Shown here one piece after another: positions 44,211 through 53,113 of a DNA stretch of 64,000 nucleotides. The stretch covers positions 1-64,000 of the forward strand of contig NZ_JBHRSA010000003.1 of NCBI RefSeq assembly GCF_042643145.1. The letters are read 5' to 3'. Both the position numbers and the translations under genes were made by a program. Within the stretch, counting starts at the first letter, position 1; every line of letters begins with the position of its first letter. The notes below the pieces were generated by a model. The model was given only the letters and a program-made list of their open reading frames with translations, made no database searches and had not been told where the DNA came from. The DNA comes from Virgibacillus_O xinjiangensis (GTDB taxonomy: Bacteria; Bacillota; Bacilli; Bacillales; Amphibacillaceae).

Positions 44211-45248
44211 ATGGTTTTAGAGGAAGAACCTTTACCTGGAAATTGGAAGCTATTTAAATTGAAGAACCAGCAAGGAATGGAAGTACATATGCTGAACTAC
44301 GGAGGCATCATCACAAAAATCCTGACACCGGACCGACATGGGAAATTGGAAAATGTGGTGTTGGGTTATCGGAAACTAAGTGATTATGAAACAGATCCTT
44401 ATTTCTTAGGAGCGATGATAGGCCGGGTAGCGGGACGGATAAAAGAGGCGCATTTCACGATCCATGAAACAAGATATGAATTGGAAGCGAATGATGGAAG
44501 GAACCATTTGCATAGCGGATCCCATGGGTTTCATCAGATGATGTGGGATGCAGAACCGTTTGAACGAGAAGACAATGTTGGGGTGAAACTCCGATATCTA
44601 AGCAAGGATGGGGAAAATGGGTATCCGGGAAATGTCGAGGTAGCTGTTACATATACCCTGACCAACGATAATGAACTGGTGCTGGATTATTGGGCTAGTA
44701 CAGATCAAAGGACTCCGCTGGCGTTGACGAATCATTCCTATTTTAATTTGACAGGCGATATGAAAGGCACGATACATGACCACCTTGTTAAGATAGACAG
44801 TCAGTATTTTGCAGAACTGGACGCAGATCTGATTCCTACTGGGCGACGACTGGACGTGGCGGGAACTCCTTTCGATTTCAACCGGGGCAGAAAACTGGGG
44901 GAAGGGATCGCAGCAGATAACGCGCAAAATGAACTAGCAGGAAACGGCTATGATCATTACTTCTTCTTCCATGAACCGGAACAGAAAAAAGCAGTCGTGA
45001 AAGAAGAAGGTAGTGGGCGAACCCTGACCATGGAAACCAATCAGCCGGGCATGGTGATGTACACCTCGAACAATCTGGAGAATGGCCTGGTGTTATCAGA
45101 AGGAGCGGCAGAGCCCTATTCCGGCGTTTGCTTCGAGACGCAAGGATCACCTGCTTCTCTTCACGAAAAGGAGTTTCCGCGTATTGTTTTAGACCCGGAA
45201 GAAGAATACCAACAGAGAACCCTGTTCCGGTTCGGGGTGGACGATTAG
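44211..45248 (+). CDS. galM: aldose 1-epimerase
   Basis: Cytosolic mutarotase (345 residues) that interconverts alpha and beta anomers, here probably of xylose released by XynB or imported. Catalytic residues are visible: His in LHSGSHGFHQMMWD, His in LTNHSYFNL and Glu in CFETQGSPAS. The start at 44211 follows GGAGATG; the frame from 44175 lacks a site. An inverted repeat AGTAGGAGAGG/CCTCTCTTACT lies at 44162-44190 between the porter and this gene. It ends the xyl locus with a strong terminator. Confidence 0.9.
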   Translation: MVLEEEPLPGNWKLFKLKNQQGMEVHMLNYGGIITKILTPDRHGKLENVVLGYRKLSDYETDPYFLGAMIGRVAGRIKEAHFTIHETRYELEANDGRNHLHSGSHGFHQMMWDAEPFEREDNVGVKLRYLSKDGENGYPGNVEVAVTYTLTNDNELVLDYWASTDQRTPLALTNHSYFNLTGDMKGTIHDHLVKIDSQYFAELDADLIPTGRRLDVAGTPFDFNRGRKLGEGIAADNAQNELAGNGYDHYFFFHEPEQKKAVVKEEGSGRTLTMETNQPGMVMYTSNNLENGLVLSEGAAEPYSGVCFETQGSPASLHEKEFPRIVLDPEEEYQQRTLFRFGVDD

Positions 45249-45317
45249 GGTGGGCATCCTCTACCGGTTTGCCGGGTACTATCGGGAACCATTGGAAGTT
45301 GCCATCCCCGAGTGATC

Positions 45318-45342
45318 AAAGACGCGCGACGCGTCTTTTTTC
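45318..45342 (+). terminator. terminator of the xyl locus
   Basis: Stem AAAGACGCG/CGCGTCTTT with T-run. Confidence 0.85.
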
Positions 45343-45572
45343 TTATCTGAAAAACACGATGTGGCGTAGAATTCCAACAACCCAGCCGCTTGGTTTGTGT
45401 CCCTTCCATATGGAAATGGAATATCTATATATTGTGTCGATTTAGGGGTCGTGAGCTGCTATCTTGGTAATGGACGGGGGTATCTATACTCAAAAATAAT
45501 AGAAAATTACCATTTTTAGGCCTTGCTTGCTGTGGTACTATGTGCATACGTTGTGCAGGAGGGGTGTGATGA

Positions 45573-45920
45573 ATGAAAGTTATAAATGCCTTACTGGTTG
45601 TGATTATTACCATTTTTTTGGTCAAAGATTTTTTCCCTGAGTGGAATGGGTTGGCGTTCATCCCATCCTGGACGGTGCTGCCTATCGTTCTGATAACGTA
45701 TCTGATGTCCAATTTACCAGGTAGCACCGAGGAGGATGAACGAGACGATGGGAAAATGGATATATTCCTGGTTTTGTATTTGTTCGTCTTGATAGGTGTC
45801 CTAGCAATGCTCGGAGGTAATTCAGAAAACGGAATAACTTCCTCCTTTGTTTTCTGGATCGTTGTAGGCATTTCTGTTTTCCATATCTTCAGGAAGCAAA
45901 GAACCAGGAAAAGGACGTGA
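45573..45920 (+). CDS. small membrane protein, 115 residues
   Basis: Three or four hydrophobic helices with an acidic loop (STEEDERDDGKMD, about 50-62) between helices 2 and 3 and a basic C-terminus (RKQRTRKRT). No family recognised. RBS AGGAGGGG. About 400 bp of non-coding, A-rich DNA follows. Confidence 0.65.
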   Translation: MKVINALLVVIITIFLVKDFFPEWNGLAFIPSWTVLPIVLITYLMSNLPGSTEEDERDDGKMDIFLVLYLFVLIGVLAMLGGNSENGITSSFVFWIVVGISVFHIFRKQRTRKRT

Positions 45921-46122
45921 TAACACAAAGAGAAGGAGGAGAGGGTAAACAATAAAGAAGAAAAGAGAGGGCAAGGTGAGGACAAGAGAAGGTAATGATC
46001 ACTTGTGTAAAAGGTATAACTATCATGTTTGAAGAAAAAATGAATAAGTTACTATATTTTCAGAACTTTTCTCCTCTTCCTCCGTATTACTTAGTAAGGA
46101 TACAAAGGGAAGGGGGGAATTC

Positions 46123-46215
46123 ATGGGTCAGCTTCTTCTGAATTGGTGCAGGGTTAAAGACAGGCTGGAGAAACTGCTGGAATGGCCCTCCTCTCGCAAT
46201 TTATATAGGGACTGA
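46123..46215 (+). CDS. possible 30-residue peptide
   Basis: A short frame reading MGQLLLNWCRVKDRL and on to NLYRD, preceded by GGGAAGGGGGG at six bases. It lies in the otherwise empty stretch 45921-46326. Composition is ordinary and slightly amphipathic. No homologue recalled, so a chance frame is possible. Confidence 0.3.
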   Translation: MGQLLLNWCRVKDRLEKLLEWPSSRNLYRD

Positions 46216-46326
46216 CATTGTATGTAAGATAAGAAGATGATGGGGGTTGAGGTCCATACTGCGACTGGGAAGTTCGACAGCGAACCTAGCAGGCAGCTTA
46301 ACGTCAGAGAAGGGAGGTGTAAACAG

Positions 46327-46623
46327 ATGCCAACATGCCAAAAATGCGGCAAAGACTGGAGTTGGAGCCAAACGTTCAAGAAGATGTTCACCCTGGATAC
46401 GTCGATGGAGTGTCCGTACTGTGGCGAAAAGCAGTATTACACAAAGCGGTCTAGGAAAAGAACAGCAGCTGTGTCCGTCCTCATTCCTTTCCTTATTTTT
46501 TTGACTCTATTGGATATTTCTCTGTATCTTATTGGCGGGATTTACGTTGTATTTTGTTTATCGATCCTTGGTTTTCTACCGTTTCTGATAGAAACATCGA
46601 ATGAAGAAGAACCTCTTTGGTAG
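46327..46623 (+). CDS. CXXC zinc-ribbon membrane protein (cxxc_20_cxxc type)
   Basis: Protein of 98 residues with two CXXC pairs about 20 residues apart (CQKCGKDW... and CPYCGEKQYY), followed by two hydrophobic helices. This pattern is the TIGR04104-like family of Firmicutes. Function unknown. The start follows GGGAGGTG; an upstream in-frame ATG at 46237 has no good site. The next frame begins before its stop. Confidence 0.75.
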   Translation: MPTCQKCGKDWSWSQTFKKMFTLDTSMECPYCGEKQYYTKRSRKRTAAVSVLIPFLIFLTLLDISLYLIGGIYVVFCLSILGFLPFLIETSNEEEPLW

Positions 46624-46699
46624 TGGGCTGCCCGGGTTCTTCTTCCATTGGAGGGCGTCATGGGCAGGACTGCTGCTATTGGGAGTGGGAGGTGGTTTT

Positions 46700-47101
46700 T
46701 TGTTTAAAGTGATAGTCCTGCTCATCTTTTTGGTACTTATGTATCTCTTAGTTAAGCAGGAGAATAGCAAGGTGAAGTTTCCTTTTCTTATATATTTTTC
46801 ATTGCTGTCTGTTGTTTTCGCGAGTGGGCTTTTTTACATTTCAACTACATATCAATTATCCGACCGCCCAGTAGAGGGCGGGTTCGCGACGCTTTTTGAA
46901 TGGGTGAGTTTTTTCTCGTACCTCTATCATATCCCACTGTTTATTCTGACCATCTATAAATTATTCAGATTTATAGATGAAGCGTTCAAAAGAATCTGGC
47001 CGAAAGCTGTTGTGCTGGTTTTTTCGTTGGCTCTTTTAACGGGTTTCGGGTATATCTCGTTGTTTATATTTGTACTGCTTTTTTATGGGTTTGCACCCTG
47101 A
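46700..47101 (+). CDS. membrane protein of unknown function
   Basis: About 133 residues with four hydrophobic helices and a basic C-terminal loop. The start is uncertain: a TTG at 46700 follows GGGAGGTGG closely; the first in-frame ATG, 46601, overlaps the preceding gene but has no good site and would add an atypical Gly/Trp-rich segment. No family recognised. Probably cotranscribed with the zinc-ribbon gene. Confidence 0.55.
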   Translation: MFKVIVLLIFLVLMYLLVKQENSKVKFPFLIYFSLLSVVFASGLFYISTTYQLSDRPVEGGFATLFEWVSFFSYLYHIPLFILTIYKLFRFIDEAFKRIWPKAVVLVFSLALLTGFGYISLFIFVLLFYGFAP

Positions 47102-47231
47102 TCTATAATATGGATGGAAGTGCGGTAGGTTTGAGAAGCAGGAGTAAGCGTATCAATCCTGCATAATGGGGCACAAAATGTCGGGTAGGTACATTCCAGT
47201 CCTGCTAATCTGTGGATAAGGGAGGGATATA

Positions 47232-48104
47232 GTGGAACTGCTGAAGAATATGAATGAGGCGATGAAGTATATCGAAGAAAATCTTACGGGCAACTTAGAC
47301 ATGAAAGTGGTGGCACGGATTGCTCATTGTTCCGAATATCATTTTAAAAGGATGTTTTCGTTCCTTGCAGGTATCACCTTGTCAGAGTATATACGCCGCA
47401 GAAGACTGAGTCTGGCAGCATTTGAACTAGTTGATCATGATCGGAAAGTCATTGATATTGCGGTTAAATATGGCTATAACTCACCGGACGCTTTTACTAG
47501 AGCCTTTCAACATTTACATGGTGTTACACCATCACAAGCAAGAAATGATGGTCAGCCATTAAAAGCTTATCCACAGATGTCCTTCCAATTATCCATCAGA
47601 GGGGGAAATGAAATGAACTATCGGCTGGAACAGAAAGAAGCATTTAACATTGTTGGTATCATGAAAAGAGTCCCGATTGTTTTTGAAGGAGAAAACCCGC
47701 ATATTACAGAGATGTGGAAATCCATGACGAGGGAGAAGATAGACCAATTAAAGAAGATCTCTGATGTCGAACCCGGAGGACTGATCCAAGCATCAGCCAA
47801 CTTTTCAGAAGGGCGCATGGAAGAAAAAGGTGAGCTTGATCAATATATAGGAGTGGCGACCACACAGGAATCTCCTGGAACTTTTTCAGCCCTTGAAGTT
47901 CCTGCCATGACTTGGGCAGTGTTCGAATCCACAGGACCTTTCCCTCATACGCTTCAGAATACGTGGGGAAGGATTTATTCTGAGTGGTTTCCATCTTCCA
48001 ATTATCAGGCAACAGAAGGCCCTGAAATTCTATCGATAAAAACGGAAGATTTAACATCACCTTCCGTAACAAGTGAAATTTGGATACCAGTAGTGAGAAG
48101 ATGA
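47232..48104 (+). CDS. AraC-family regulator with GyrI-like effector domain
   Basis: Regulator of 290 residues. Two helix-turn-helix motifs occupy about 8-105 (LDMKVVARIAHCSEYHFKRMFS and DIAVKYGYNSPDAFTRAFQHLHGVTPSQAR). The C-terminal half (about 125-290) is a GyrI/Rob-like effector-binding domain. This order is that of Bacillus YobU/YdeC-type and Rob/SoxS-like regulators of drug or stress responses. The start is GTG after AAGGGAGGG. No clear target gene adjoins it. Confidence 0.85.
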   Translation: MELLKNMNEAMKYIEENLTGNLDMKVVARIAHCSEYHFKRMFSFLAGITLSEYIRRRRLSLAAFELVDHDRKVIDIAVKYGYNSPDAFTRAFQHLHGVTPSQARNDGQPLKAYPQMSFQLSIRGGNEMNYRLEQKEAFNIVGIMKRVPIVFEGENPHITEMWKSMTREKIDQLKKISDVEPGGLIQASANFSEGRMEEKGELDQYIGVATTQESPGTFSALEVPAMTWAVFESTGPFPHTLQNTWGRIYSEWFPSSNYQATEGPEILSIKTEDLTSPSVTSEIWIPVVRR

Positions 48105-48112
48105 TACGCACA

Positions 48113-48138
48113 AGGAGCTGCCGATGCAGCTCTTTTTT
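48113..48138 (+). terminator. terminator of the AraC gene
   Basis: Stem GAGCTGC/GCAGCTC followed by six T. Confidence 0.85.
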
Positions 48139-48249
48139 CATTTAGAAGAGAAGTCATATCGTCCCCTGGTGGGAACAGTGGATCAGTAAAGATGAAAGTA
48201 GGAGGGATATGGACCTCTTCGTCCATTCCACCATGAATCTCGGAAATGT

Positions 48250-48298
48250 TTGACATCTCCCGCTAATTGGCATACATTATAATCAAACGTATATTTGA
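48250..48298 (+). promoter_or_regulatory. cad promoter and CadC operator
   Basis: TTGACA, 17 bp, TACATT (48250-48278) is followed by the dyad TCAAA-N6-TTTGA (48283-48298), which resembles known CadC operators. It lies just downstream of the -10 box, so bound CadC would block transcription until metal arrives. Confidence 0.75.
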
Positions 48299-48313
48299 AT
48301 AAGGTGATAGAAG

Positions 48314-48703
48314 ATGTCTGAAAAAGTTTTGAATAAACAGGAAGCTTCGTCCTGTGAGACGTTTCTTTCTGATGAGGAGAAGGTCAACCTAGTCAAACCG
48401 AGGATAGCGGAAGTGGAGGGAGTGGAGCAGATTTTCAAAGCGCTCGGAGATGCCTCCAGACTTAGAATCGCTTATGCGCTCACCCTGGAAGAGGAACTAT
48501 GTGTTTGTGACATTGCCAATATCTTGGACTGTTCAACGGCAACTGCTTCCCATCATTTGCGTTCACTGCGGGAGAAAGGCATTGCCAAGTCCCGGAAAGA
48601 GGGGAAAGTCGTGTTCTATTCCCTTGATGACCATCATGTCCGCCAGCTTGTAGAGATATCCATGGCTCACGCGAAGGAAGGCGATCCACATGGAAACAGC
48701 TAA
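48314..48703 (+). CDS. cadC: metal-sensing repressor CadC (ArsR/SmtB family)
   Basis: Repressor of 129 residues that releases the cad promoter on binding cadmium, lead or zinc. The alpha-3 metal motif ELCVCD gives Cys63 and Cys65, and Cys14 (SCETF) corresponds to Cys7 of plasmid pI258 CadC. The fourth thiolate (Cys11 in pI258) is Leu18 here, so the site would be three-Cys. The recognition helix is TATASHHLRSLREKG. It overlaps cadA by 14 bp, so the pair is coupled. Confidence 0.9.
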   Translation: MSEKVLNKQEASSCETFLSDEEKVNLVKPRIAEVEGVEQIFKALGDASRLRIAYALTLEEELCVCDIANILDCSTATASHHLRSLREKGIAKSRKEGKVVFYSLDDHHVRQLVEISMAHAKEGDPHGNS

Positions 48704-50798
48704 ACAGACATATCGTCTGGAAGGCTTGTCCTGCACGAATTGTGCAGCAAAGTTCGAGAAGAATATCCGTGATATCCAGACGGTCGAGGGTGTCCAGCTC
48801 AATTTCGGCGCCTCCAAAGTGACGGTGGAAGGAGAGGCCAGTGTCCAGCAGTTGGAAGAGGCTGGTGCTTTCGATGGAATCAAGGTTTACCCAGAACGGG
48901 AACGCCAGCAGCCGAAGGAGCCTTTTTGGAAGAAAAGGGAGAACCTTCCGCCGCTAATTTCCCTGTTGTTCACCATGGCAGGTATCCTGGCTCTTGTCCA
49001 GTTGGGAGAGGGACATATTGCTGCCACCGGATTATTCGTCGTGGCTATCCTCGTCGGTGGAGTCGACTTGTTCAAGACTGGCCTGAAAAACCTGTCCAGA
49101 CTGGAATTCGACATGCGGACACTGATGACCATTGCCATCATTGGTGCTGCAATCATCGGCGAGTGGGCAGAAGCGGCAGTAGTTGTCTTCCTGTTCGCAT
49201 TGAGTGAGGCTTTGGAGGATTACTCCATGGATAAGGCGCGACAGTCGATCCGGTCGTTAATGGATATCGCTCCCAATAGGGCGACGGTGAGAAGGGACGG
49301 CCAGCTGATGGAAGTCGATGTCGAGGATGTCCAGATCGGTGATATGATGCTGATCAAACCGGGGGATAAACTGGCGATGGACGGAGAAGTGGCGAAGGGT
49401 GCCACGTCCATCAATCAGGCCGCCATTACCGGAGAATCCATACCGGTATACAAGCAACCTGGGGATGAAGTATTCGCTGGCACGCTGAACGAAGAGGGAT
49501 CACTGGAAGTCCGGGTGACAAAACGGAGTGAAGACACGACGATTGCTAAAATCATCCATCTAGTGGAGGAGGCGCAGGCAGAAAGAGCGCCGTCCCAGCA
49601 GTTTGTGGATAAATTCGCCAGGTATTATACACCGGCGATTATTGCTTTGGCTTCGCTTGTTGCCATCGTGCCCCCATTGTTCTTCGGAGCTTCTTGGACA
49701 GAATGGGTATACAGCGGGCTTGCCGTGCTTGTTGTCGGGTGTCCCTGTGCACTCGTCATCTCCACCCCTGTTGCGATTGTCACAGCGATCGGCAATGCCG
49801 CAAGAAATGGGGTGCTGATCAAGGGCGGCATCCACTTGGAAGAAACCGGTCGTCTGCAGGCGATTGCCTTTGACAAAACAGGAACACTGACAGAAGGGAA
49901 ACCGGAAGTGACGGATATTCTTCCGTCAGGGACAATGTCTCCGGATGAACTTCTAGGTAAGGCCCGGGCCATGGAGACTTTTTCCCGTCATCCGCTTGCC
50001 TCAGCAATCATCCGTAAGGCAGAAGAGGCTGGCGCAGGTGAATACCCGGCAGAGAACTTCCAGTCGATGACGGGCAAGGGCGCTTCTGCCAGCATTGATG
50101 GCACCCGTTATTATATCGGCAGCCCTTCTTTATTTGAAGGCATGCAAGAAATGCCTGAATCACTCGCAACACAAATCAGCCGTCTGCAGGCTGAAGGCAA
50201 GACGGTGATGCTGGTAGGAACGGAACAGGAAATCGAAGGGCTCATCGCAGTGGCGGACAGCGTAAGGAAAACCAGTCCGTCCATCATCCGTAAACTGCAT
50301 GATTTAGGCATCAGGCAGACAGTAATGCTGACCGGGGATAATCAAGCGGCAGGGAATGCGATAGGGAAGCAGCTTGGCATGACGGAAACAAAAGCGGAGT
50401 TATTGCCACAGGATAAGCTGGATGCCGTCAAAGATATCCGGAAAAATCACGGAAACACGGCAATGGTCGGTGATGGGGTGAATGATGCACCGGCACTGGC
50501 TGCCGCGACAGTCGGTATCGCGATGGGCGGTGCCGGAACTGATACGGCACTGGAGACAGCGGATATCGCCCTGATGGCGGACGATCTGGAAAAACTGCCA
50601 TACACCGTTTCGCTCAGCAGGAGGGCCTTATCGGTCATCAAGCAGAATATCATGTTCGCACTTGGGATCAAGCTGGTTGCACTGTTATTGGTGATTCCCG
50701 GATGGCTGACGCTGTGGATCGCCATTCTGGCAGATGTCGGAGCAACGTTGCTGGTGGTGCTGAACTCCATGCGGCTGATGAAAAATGGGGAAATGTGA
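48690..50798 (+). CDS. cadA: cadmium/zinc/lead-exporting P-type ATPase
   Basis: P1B-type ATPase of 702 residues in the cytoplasmic membrane that exports Cd, Zn or Pb ions. Order: one N-terminal heavy-metal domain with Cys15-x-x-Cys18; transmembrane segments; actuator motif TGESIPV; membrane CPC motif Cys351-Pro-Cys353; phosphorylated Asp395 in DKTGTLT; the SRHPLASA motif of the nucleotide domain; GDGVNDAPAL hinge. It is translated from a start inside cadC. Confidence 0.95.
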   Translation: METAKQTYRLEGLSCTNCAAKFEKNIRDIQTVEGVQLNFGASKVTVEGEASVQQLEEAGAFDGIKVYPERERQQPKEPFWKKRENLPPLISLLFTMAGILALVQLGEGHIAATGLFVVAILVGGVDLFKTGLKNLSRLEFDMRTLMTIAIIGAAIIGEWAEAAVVVFLFALSEALEDYSMDKARQSIRSLMDIAPNRATVRRDGQLMEVDVEDVQIGDMMLIKPGDKLAMDGEVAKGATSINQAAITGESIPVYKQPGDEVFAGTLNEEGSLEVRVTKRSEDTTIAKIIHLVEEAQAERAPSQQFVDKFARYYTPAIIALASLVAIVPPLFFGASWTEWVYSGLAVLVVGCPCALVISTPVAIVTAIGNAARNGVLIKGGIHLEETGRLQAIAFDKTGTLTEGKPEVTDILPSGTMSPDELLGKARAMETFSRHPLASAIIRKAEEAGAGEYPAENFQSMTGKGASASIDGTRYYIGSPSLFEGMQEMPESLATQISRLQAEGKTVMLVGTEQEIEGLIAVADSVRKTSPSIIRKLHDLGIRQTVMLTGDNQAAGNAIGKQLGMTETKAELLPQDKLDAVKDIRKNHGNTAMVGDGVNDAPALAAATVGIAMGGAGTDTALETADIALMADDLEKLPYTVSLSRRALSVIKQNIMFALGIKLVALLLVIPGWLTLWIAILADVGATLLVVLNSMRLMKNGEM

Positions 50799-50843
50799 AT
50801 AGAGAAACCGTCCAGGAGAGCTCATCGGTCCCACAATATAAAC

Positions 50844-50876
50844 AAAGCCTGAATCGTCATGATTCAGGCTTTTTAT
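50844..50876. terminator. bidirectional terminator between cadA and the copZ-like gene
   Basis: Stem AAAGCCTGAATC/GATTCAGGCTTT with T-runs on both strands. Confidence 0.88.
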
Positions 50877-50888
50877 CAGGTATCGATC

Positions 50889-51110
50889 CTATAAGTCCAA
50901 TTTTTCTGCTTCAAATCCGGCTTCTTCAATGGCATGCAGCACATCGGCGAGCGTGGTCTGCTTCCGGTTGAAGGTGACCCTTCCTTTTTCCGTTTTCTCA
51001 TTCACCTGTATTTCCAACACCCCTTGAATTCTAGAGACGGCGTTTTCGATTTTTCCGGCACAATGCGGGCAATGCATTCCCTTTACTTCCAGGTAATTGG
51101 TTTCGTTCAT
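50889..51110 (-). CDS. heavy-metal-associated (CopZ-like) chaperone
   Basis: Cytosolic single-domain metal chaperone of 73 residues with the ferredoxin-like HMA fold. Its metal site is MHCPHC (Cys13, Cys16). In Bacillus this family (CopZ) passes Cu(I) to CopA, but copA is not here and the gene faces a Cd/Zn ATPase, so the metal is not certain. RBS AAAAGGTGG. Confidence 0.85.
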   Translation of the reverse strand: MNETNYLEVKGMHCPHCAGKIENAVSRIQGVLEIQVNEKTEKGRVTFNRKQTTLADVLHAIEEAGFEAEKLDL

Positions 51111-51242
51111 GGTCGTTCACCACCTTTTCCGGTCTATTAAAGCGTATGGCATTGCCTCCTCGTTTAGAACGGATGCCCTCTGTGTTTGACAATTGCCAAT
51201 TCAATGATATATTGGAGAGGACAACCATTCGAATATGTGAAA

Positions 51243-51337
51243 ACTTCCACTGGGGGAACCTTGTCACAAGGTTGAGATTAAAGTTGAAACTTTAGGACTC
51301 CTAGCACCTGATCTGGCTCATACCAGCGTAGGGAAGT
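51243..51337 (+). promoter_or_regulatory. TPP (THI-element) riboswitch
   Basis: The highly conserved pyrophosphate-side segment CACCTGATCTGG...CCAGCGTAGGGAAG is present, preceded by the GGGGAACC...GGTTGAGA arm of the pyrimidine sensor. ACTTCC and GGGAAGT close P1. It precedes tenA, a usual target. Confidence 0.93.
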
Positions 51338-51382
51338 GGGGCGGGGCAAAGTTTCATCATGCCCTTTTTGTTCAGCCGCCAC

Positions 51383-51410
51383 CCTCCTGCGTAAAGCAAG
51401 GAGGTTTTTT
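51383..51410 (+). terminator. TPP riboswitch terminator
   Basis: Stem CCTCCTGC/GCAAGGAGG followed by six T, 30 bp before tenA. TPP binding would favour it. Confidence 0.85.
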
Positions 51411-51441
51411 CTATTGGATGGAAAATTGAAGGAGGTTGATC

Positions 51442-52131
51442 ATGAGATTTTCAGAGGAATTGAGAGAGGCAGCGAATCCAATTTGGGAGGCGAGCTTCCG
51501 GCACCCATTCATTAAAGAGTTGGGAGAAGGGACTCTCCCGCTTGCATGCTTCCGCTACTATGTCATGCAGGATGCTTATTACTTATCCCATTTCGCAAAA
51601 GCACAGTCGATCGGGGCGGCCAAAGCAGAAGAGTTCTATACGACCAGCCGGATGGCTTCCCATGCCCAGGGGTCCTATGAAGCGGAGATGGGACTGCATG
51701 AAACATTCTATCATCTGCTGGAGATATCAAAGGAGGAACAGGAGGCGTTCATCCCGGCACCAACCGCCTATGCCTATACGTCCCATCTGCATCGGGCCAG
51801 CTATAATGGTCATCTCGGCGATATTATCGCAGCCATCCTCCCATGTTATTGGCTCTATTACGAAATCGGGGAAAGATTGAAAGATTCCAAGCCGGAGGAA
51901 CCGATCTACCAGGAATGGATTGCAGCTTATGGCAGTGATTGGTTCAAGGCGTTGGTGGAGGAACAAATCGACCGTCTCGATGGGATTGCGGAGCATGTCA
52001 CCCAGGCAGATCTGAAGCGGATGAAGGAGCATTTCCTGATCAGCAGCCAATATGAATATTCATTCTGGGAGATGGCCTACAGGTTGGAGAAATGGCCCAT
52101 TCCCCTGGAAACTGTTAAAACCGGGGGATGA
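51442..52131 (+). CDS. tenA: aminopyrimidine aminohydrolase TenA
   Basis: Cytosolic thiaminase-II-type enzyme (229 residues) of thiamine salvage that turns aminomethylpyrimidine from degraded thiamine into HMP. The catalytic residues fall exactly at the Bacillus positions: Asp44 (VMQDAYY), Cys135 (LPCYWLYYEIG) and Glu205 (YEYSFWEMAY). The start at 51442 follows AAGGAGG. It is directly under the TPP riboswitch, and the next gene starts 3 bp after its stop. Confidence 0.95.
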   Translation: MRFSEELREAANPIWEASFRHPFIKELGEGTLPLACFRYYVMQDAYYLSHFAKAQSIGAAKAEEFYTTSRMASHAQGSYEAEMGLHETFYHLLEISKEEQEAFIPAPTAYAYTSHLHRASYNGHLGDIIAAILPCYWLYYEIGERLKDSKPEEPIYQEWIAAYGSDWFKALVEEQIDRLDGIAEHVTQADLKRMKEHFLISSQYEYSFWEMAYRLEKWPIPLETVKTGG

Positions 52132-52134
52132 TTC

Positions 52135-52914
52135 ATGCTGGAGAAAATCATCGATGCCCATATTCATCTGGATGCATACAAGGCAGAAGAGCGGGAAATC
52201 ATCCTACAGGACATGGCGGGCTCCGGGGTGGAAAAACTGATAGCTGTCTCAAGCGATCGATTATCCGCCCAGAAGAATCTATCGTTATCACGGAAGAACC
52301 CTGATATTTTGCCGGCATTCGGTTTCCATCCCGAACAGCGGCTGCCTTCCGAGGAGGACCTGGCCGATTTATTCCAATTCATCAGGCAGAACAGCCAAGA
52401 AATGACAGCAGTTGGTGAAGTAGGGCTTCCCCATTATCTGCGCAGGGAGGACCCGATCCTTCCCTTGGAGCCGTGCCTGGAAGTGCTCGAGACGTTCATC
52501 CAGCTTGCGGTCCAGTTGGAGAAGCCGATCGTATTGCATGCGGTTTATGAGGATGCACCCATTGTCTGTGACCTTTTGGAGAAGCACTCGGTCCGATGGG
52601 CACATTTCCATTGGTTCAAGGGGGATCATCGGACGATGGAACGGATGGTGGCTAACGGCTATTTCGTCTCGGTGACACCGGACATTCTCTATAAGCAAAG
52701 GACCCAGAATCTGGTCAGAAGGTATCCGCTGGGGAGATTGATGGTCGAGACAGACGGACCTTGGCCATTCGAAGGACCGTTCCTCAAGCAAATGACCCAT
52801 CCGAAGATGATCCATCTGTCTGTAAGAACGATTGCCGAATGCATACAACAACCGGTCGCCACCGTTTATGAGCAGCTGCTTGCCAATACGAGGAACTTCT
52901 ACCGGATCAGCTGA
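52135..52914 (+). CDS. TatD-family metal-dependent hydrolase in the thiamine operon
   Basis: Probable two-metal amidohydrolase-fold hydrolase of 259 residues. Metal ligands are visible: HIHLD at the N-terminus (His9, His11), GEVGL, HAVYED, HWFKG and the final Asp in VETDGPWPF. The family includes TatD/YabD nucleases, but the GFHPEQR and ETDGPWPF segments differ from the usual GLHPW and ETDAPYL. It lies 3 bp after tenA under a TPP riboswitch, so a thiamine-salvage reaction is plausible, for example deformylation of the formylaminopyrimidine that YlmB handles in B. subtilis. That role is inference. Confidence 0.8.
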   Translation: MLEKIIDAHIHLDAYKAEEREIILQDMAGSGVEKLIAVSSDRLSAQKNLSLSRKNPDILPAFGFHPEQRLPSEEDLADLFQFIRQNSQEMTAVGEVGLPHYLRREDPILPLEPCLEVLETFIQLAVQLEKPIVLHAVYEDAPIVCDLLEKHSVRWAHFHWFKGDHRTMERMVANGYFVSVTPDILYKQRTQNLVRRYPLGRLMVETDGPWPFEGPFLKQMTHPKMIHLSVRTIAECIQQPVATVYEQLLANTRNFYRIS

Positions 52915-53113
52915 TGGGGACATTTAACAGGCCTGCCGTTTGATAAGGCAGTTTCCGGGAAACATGTTACAATAGAATCATTGAACCAGGGCTGGAAAAA
53001 AACCAAGCACTGAGTCTCTGGAACGTTCTTTTTATCATTATGCTTTACTGATTTGATGCAATGTCGAACCATTCATCCAACTGTAACTTTCCCGATCAAA
53101 GGAGGCACCCATT

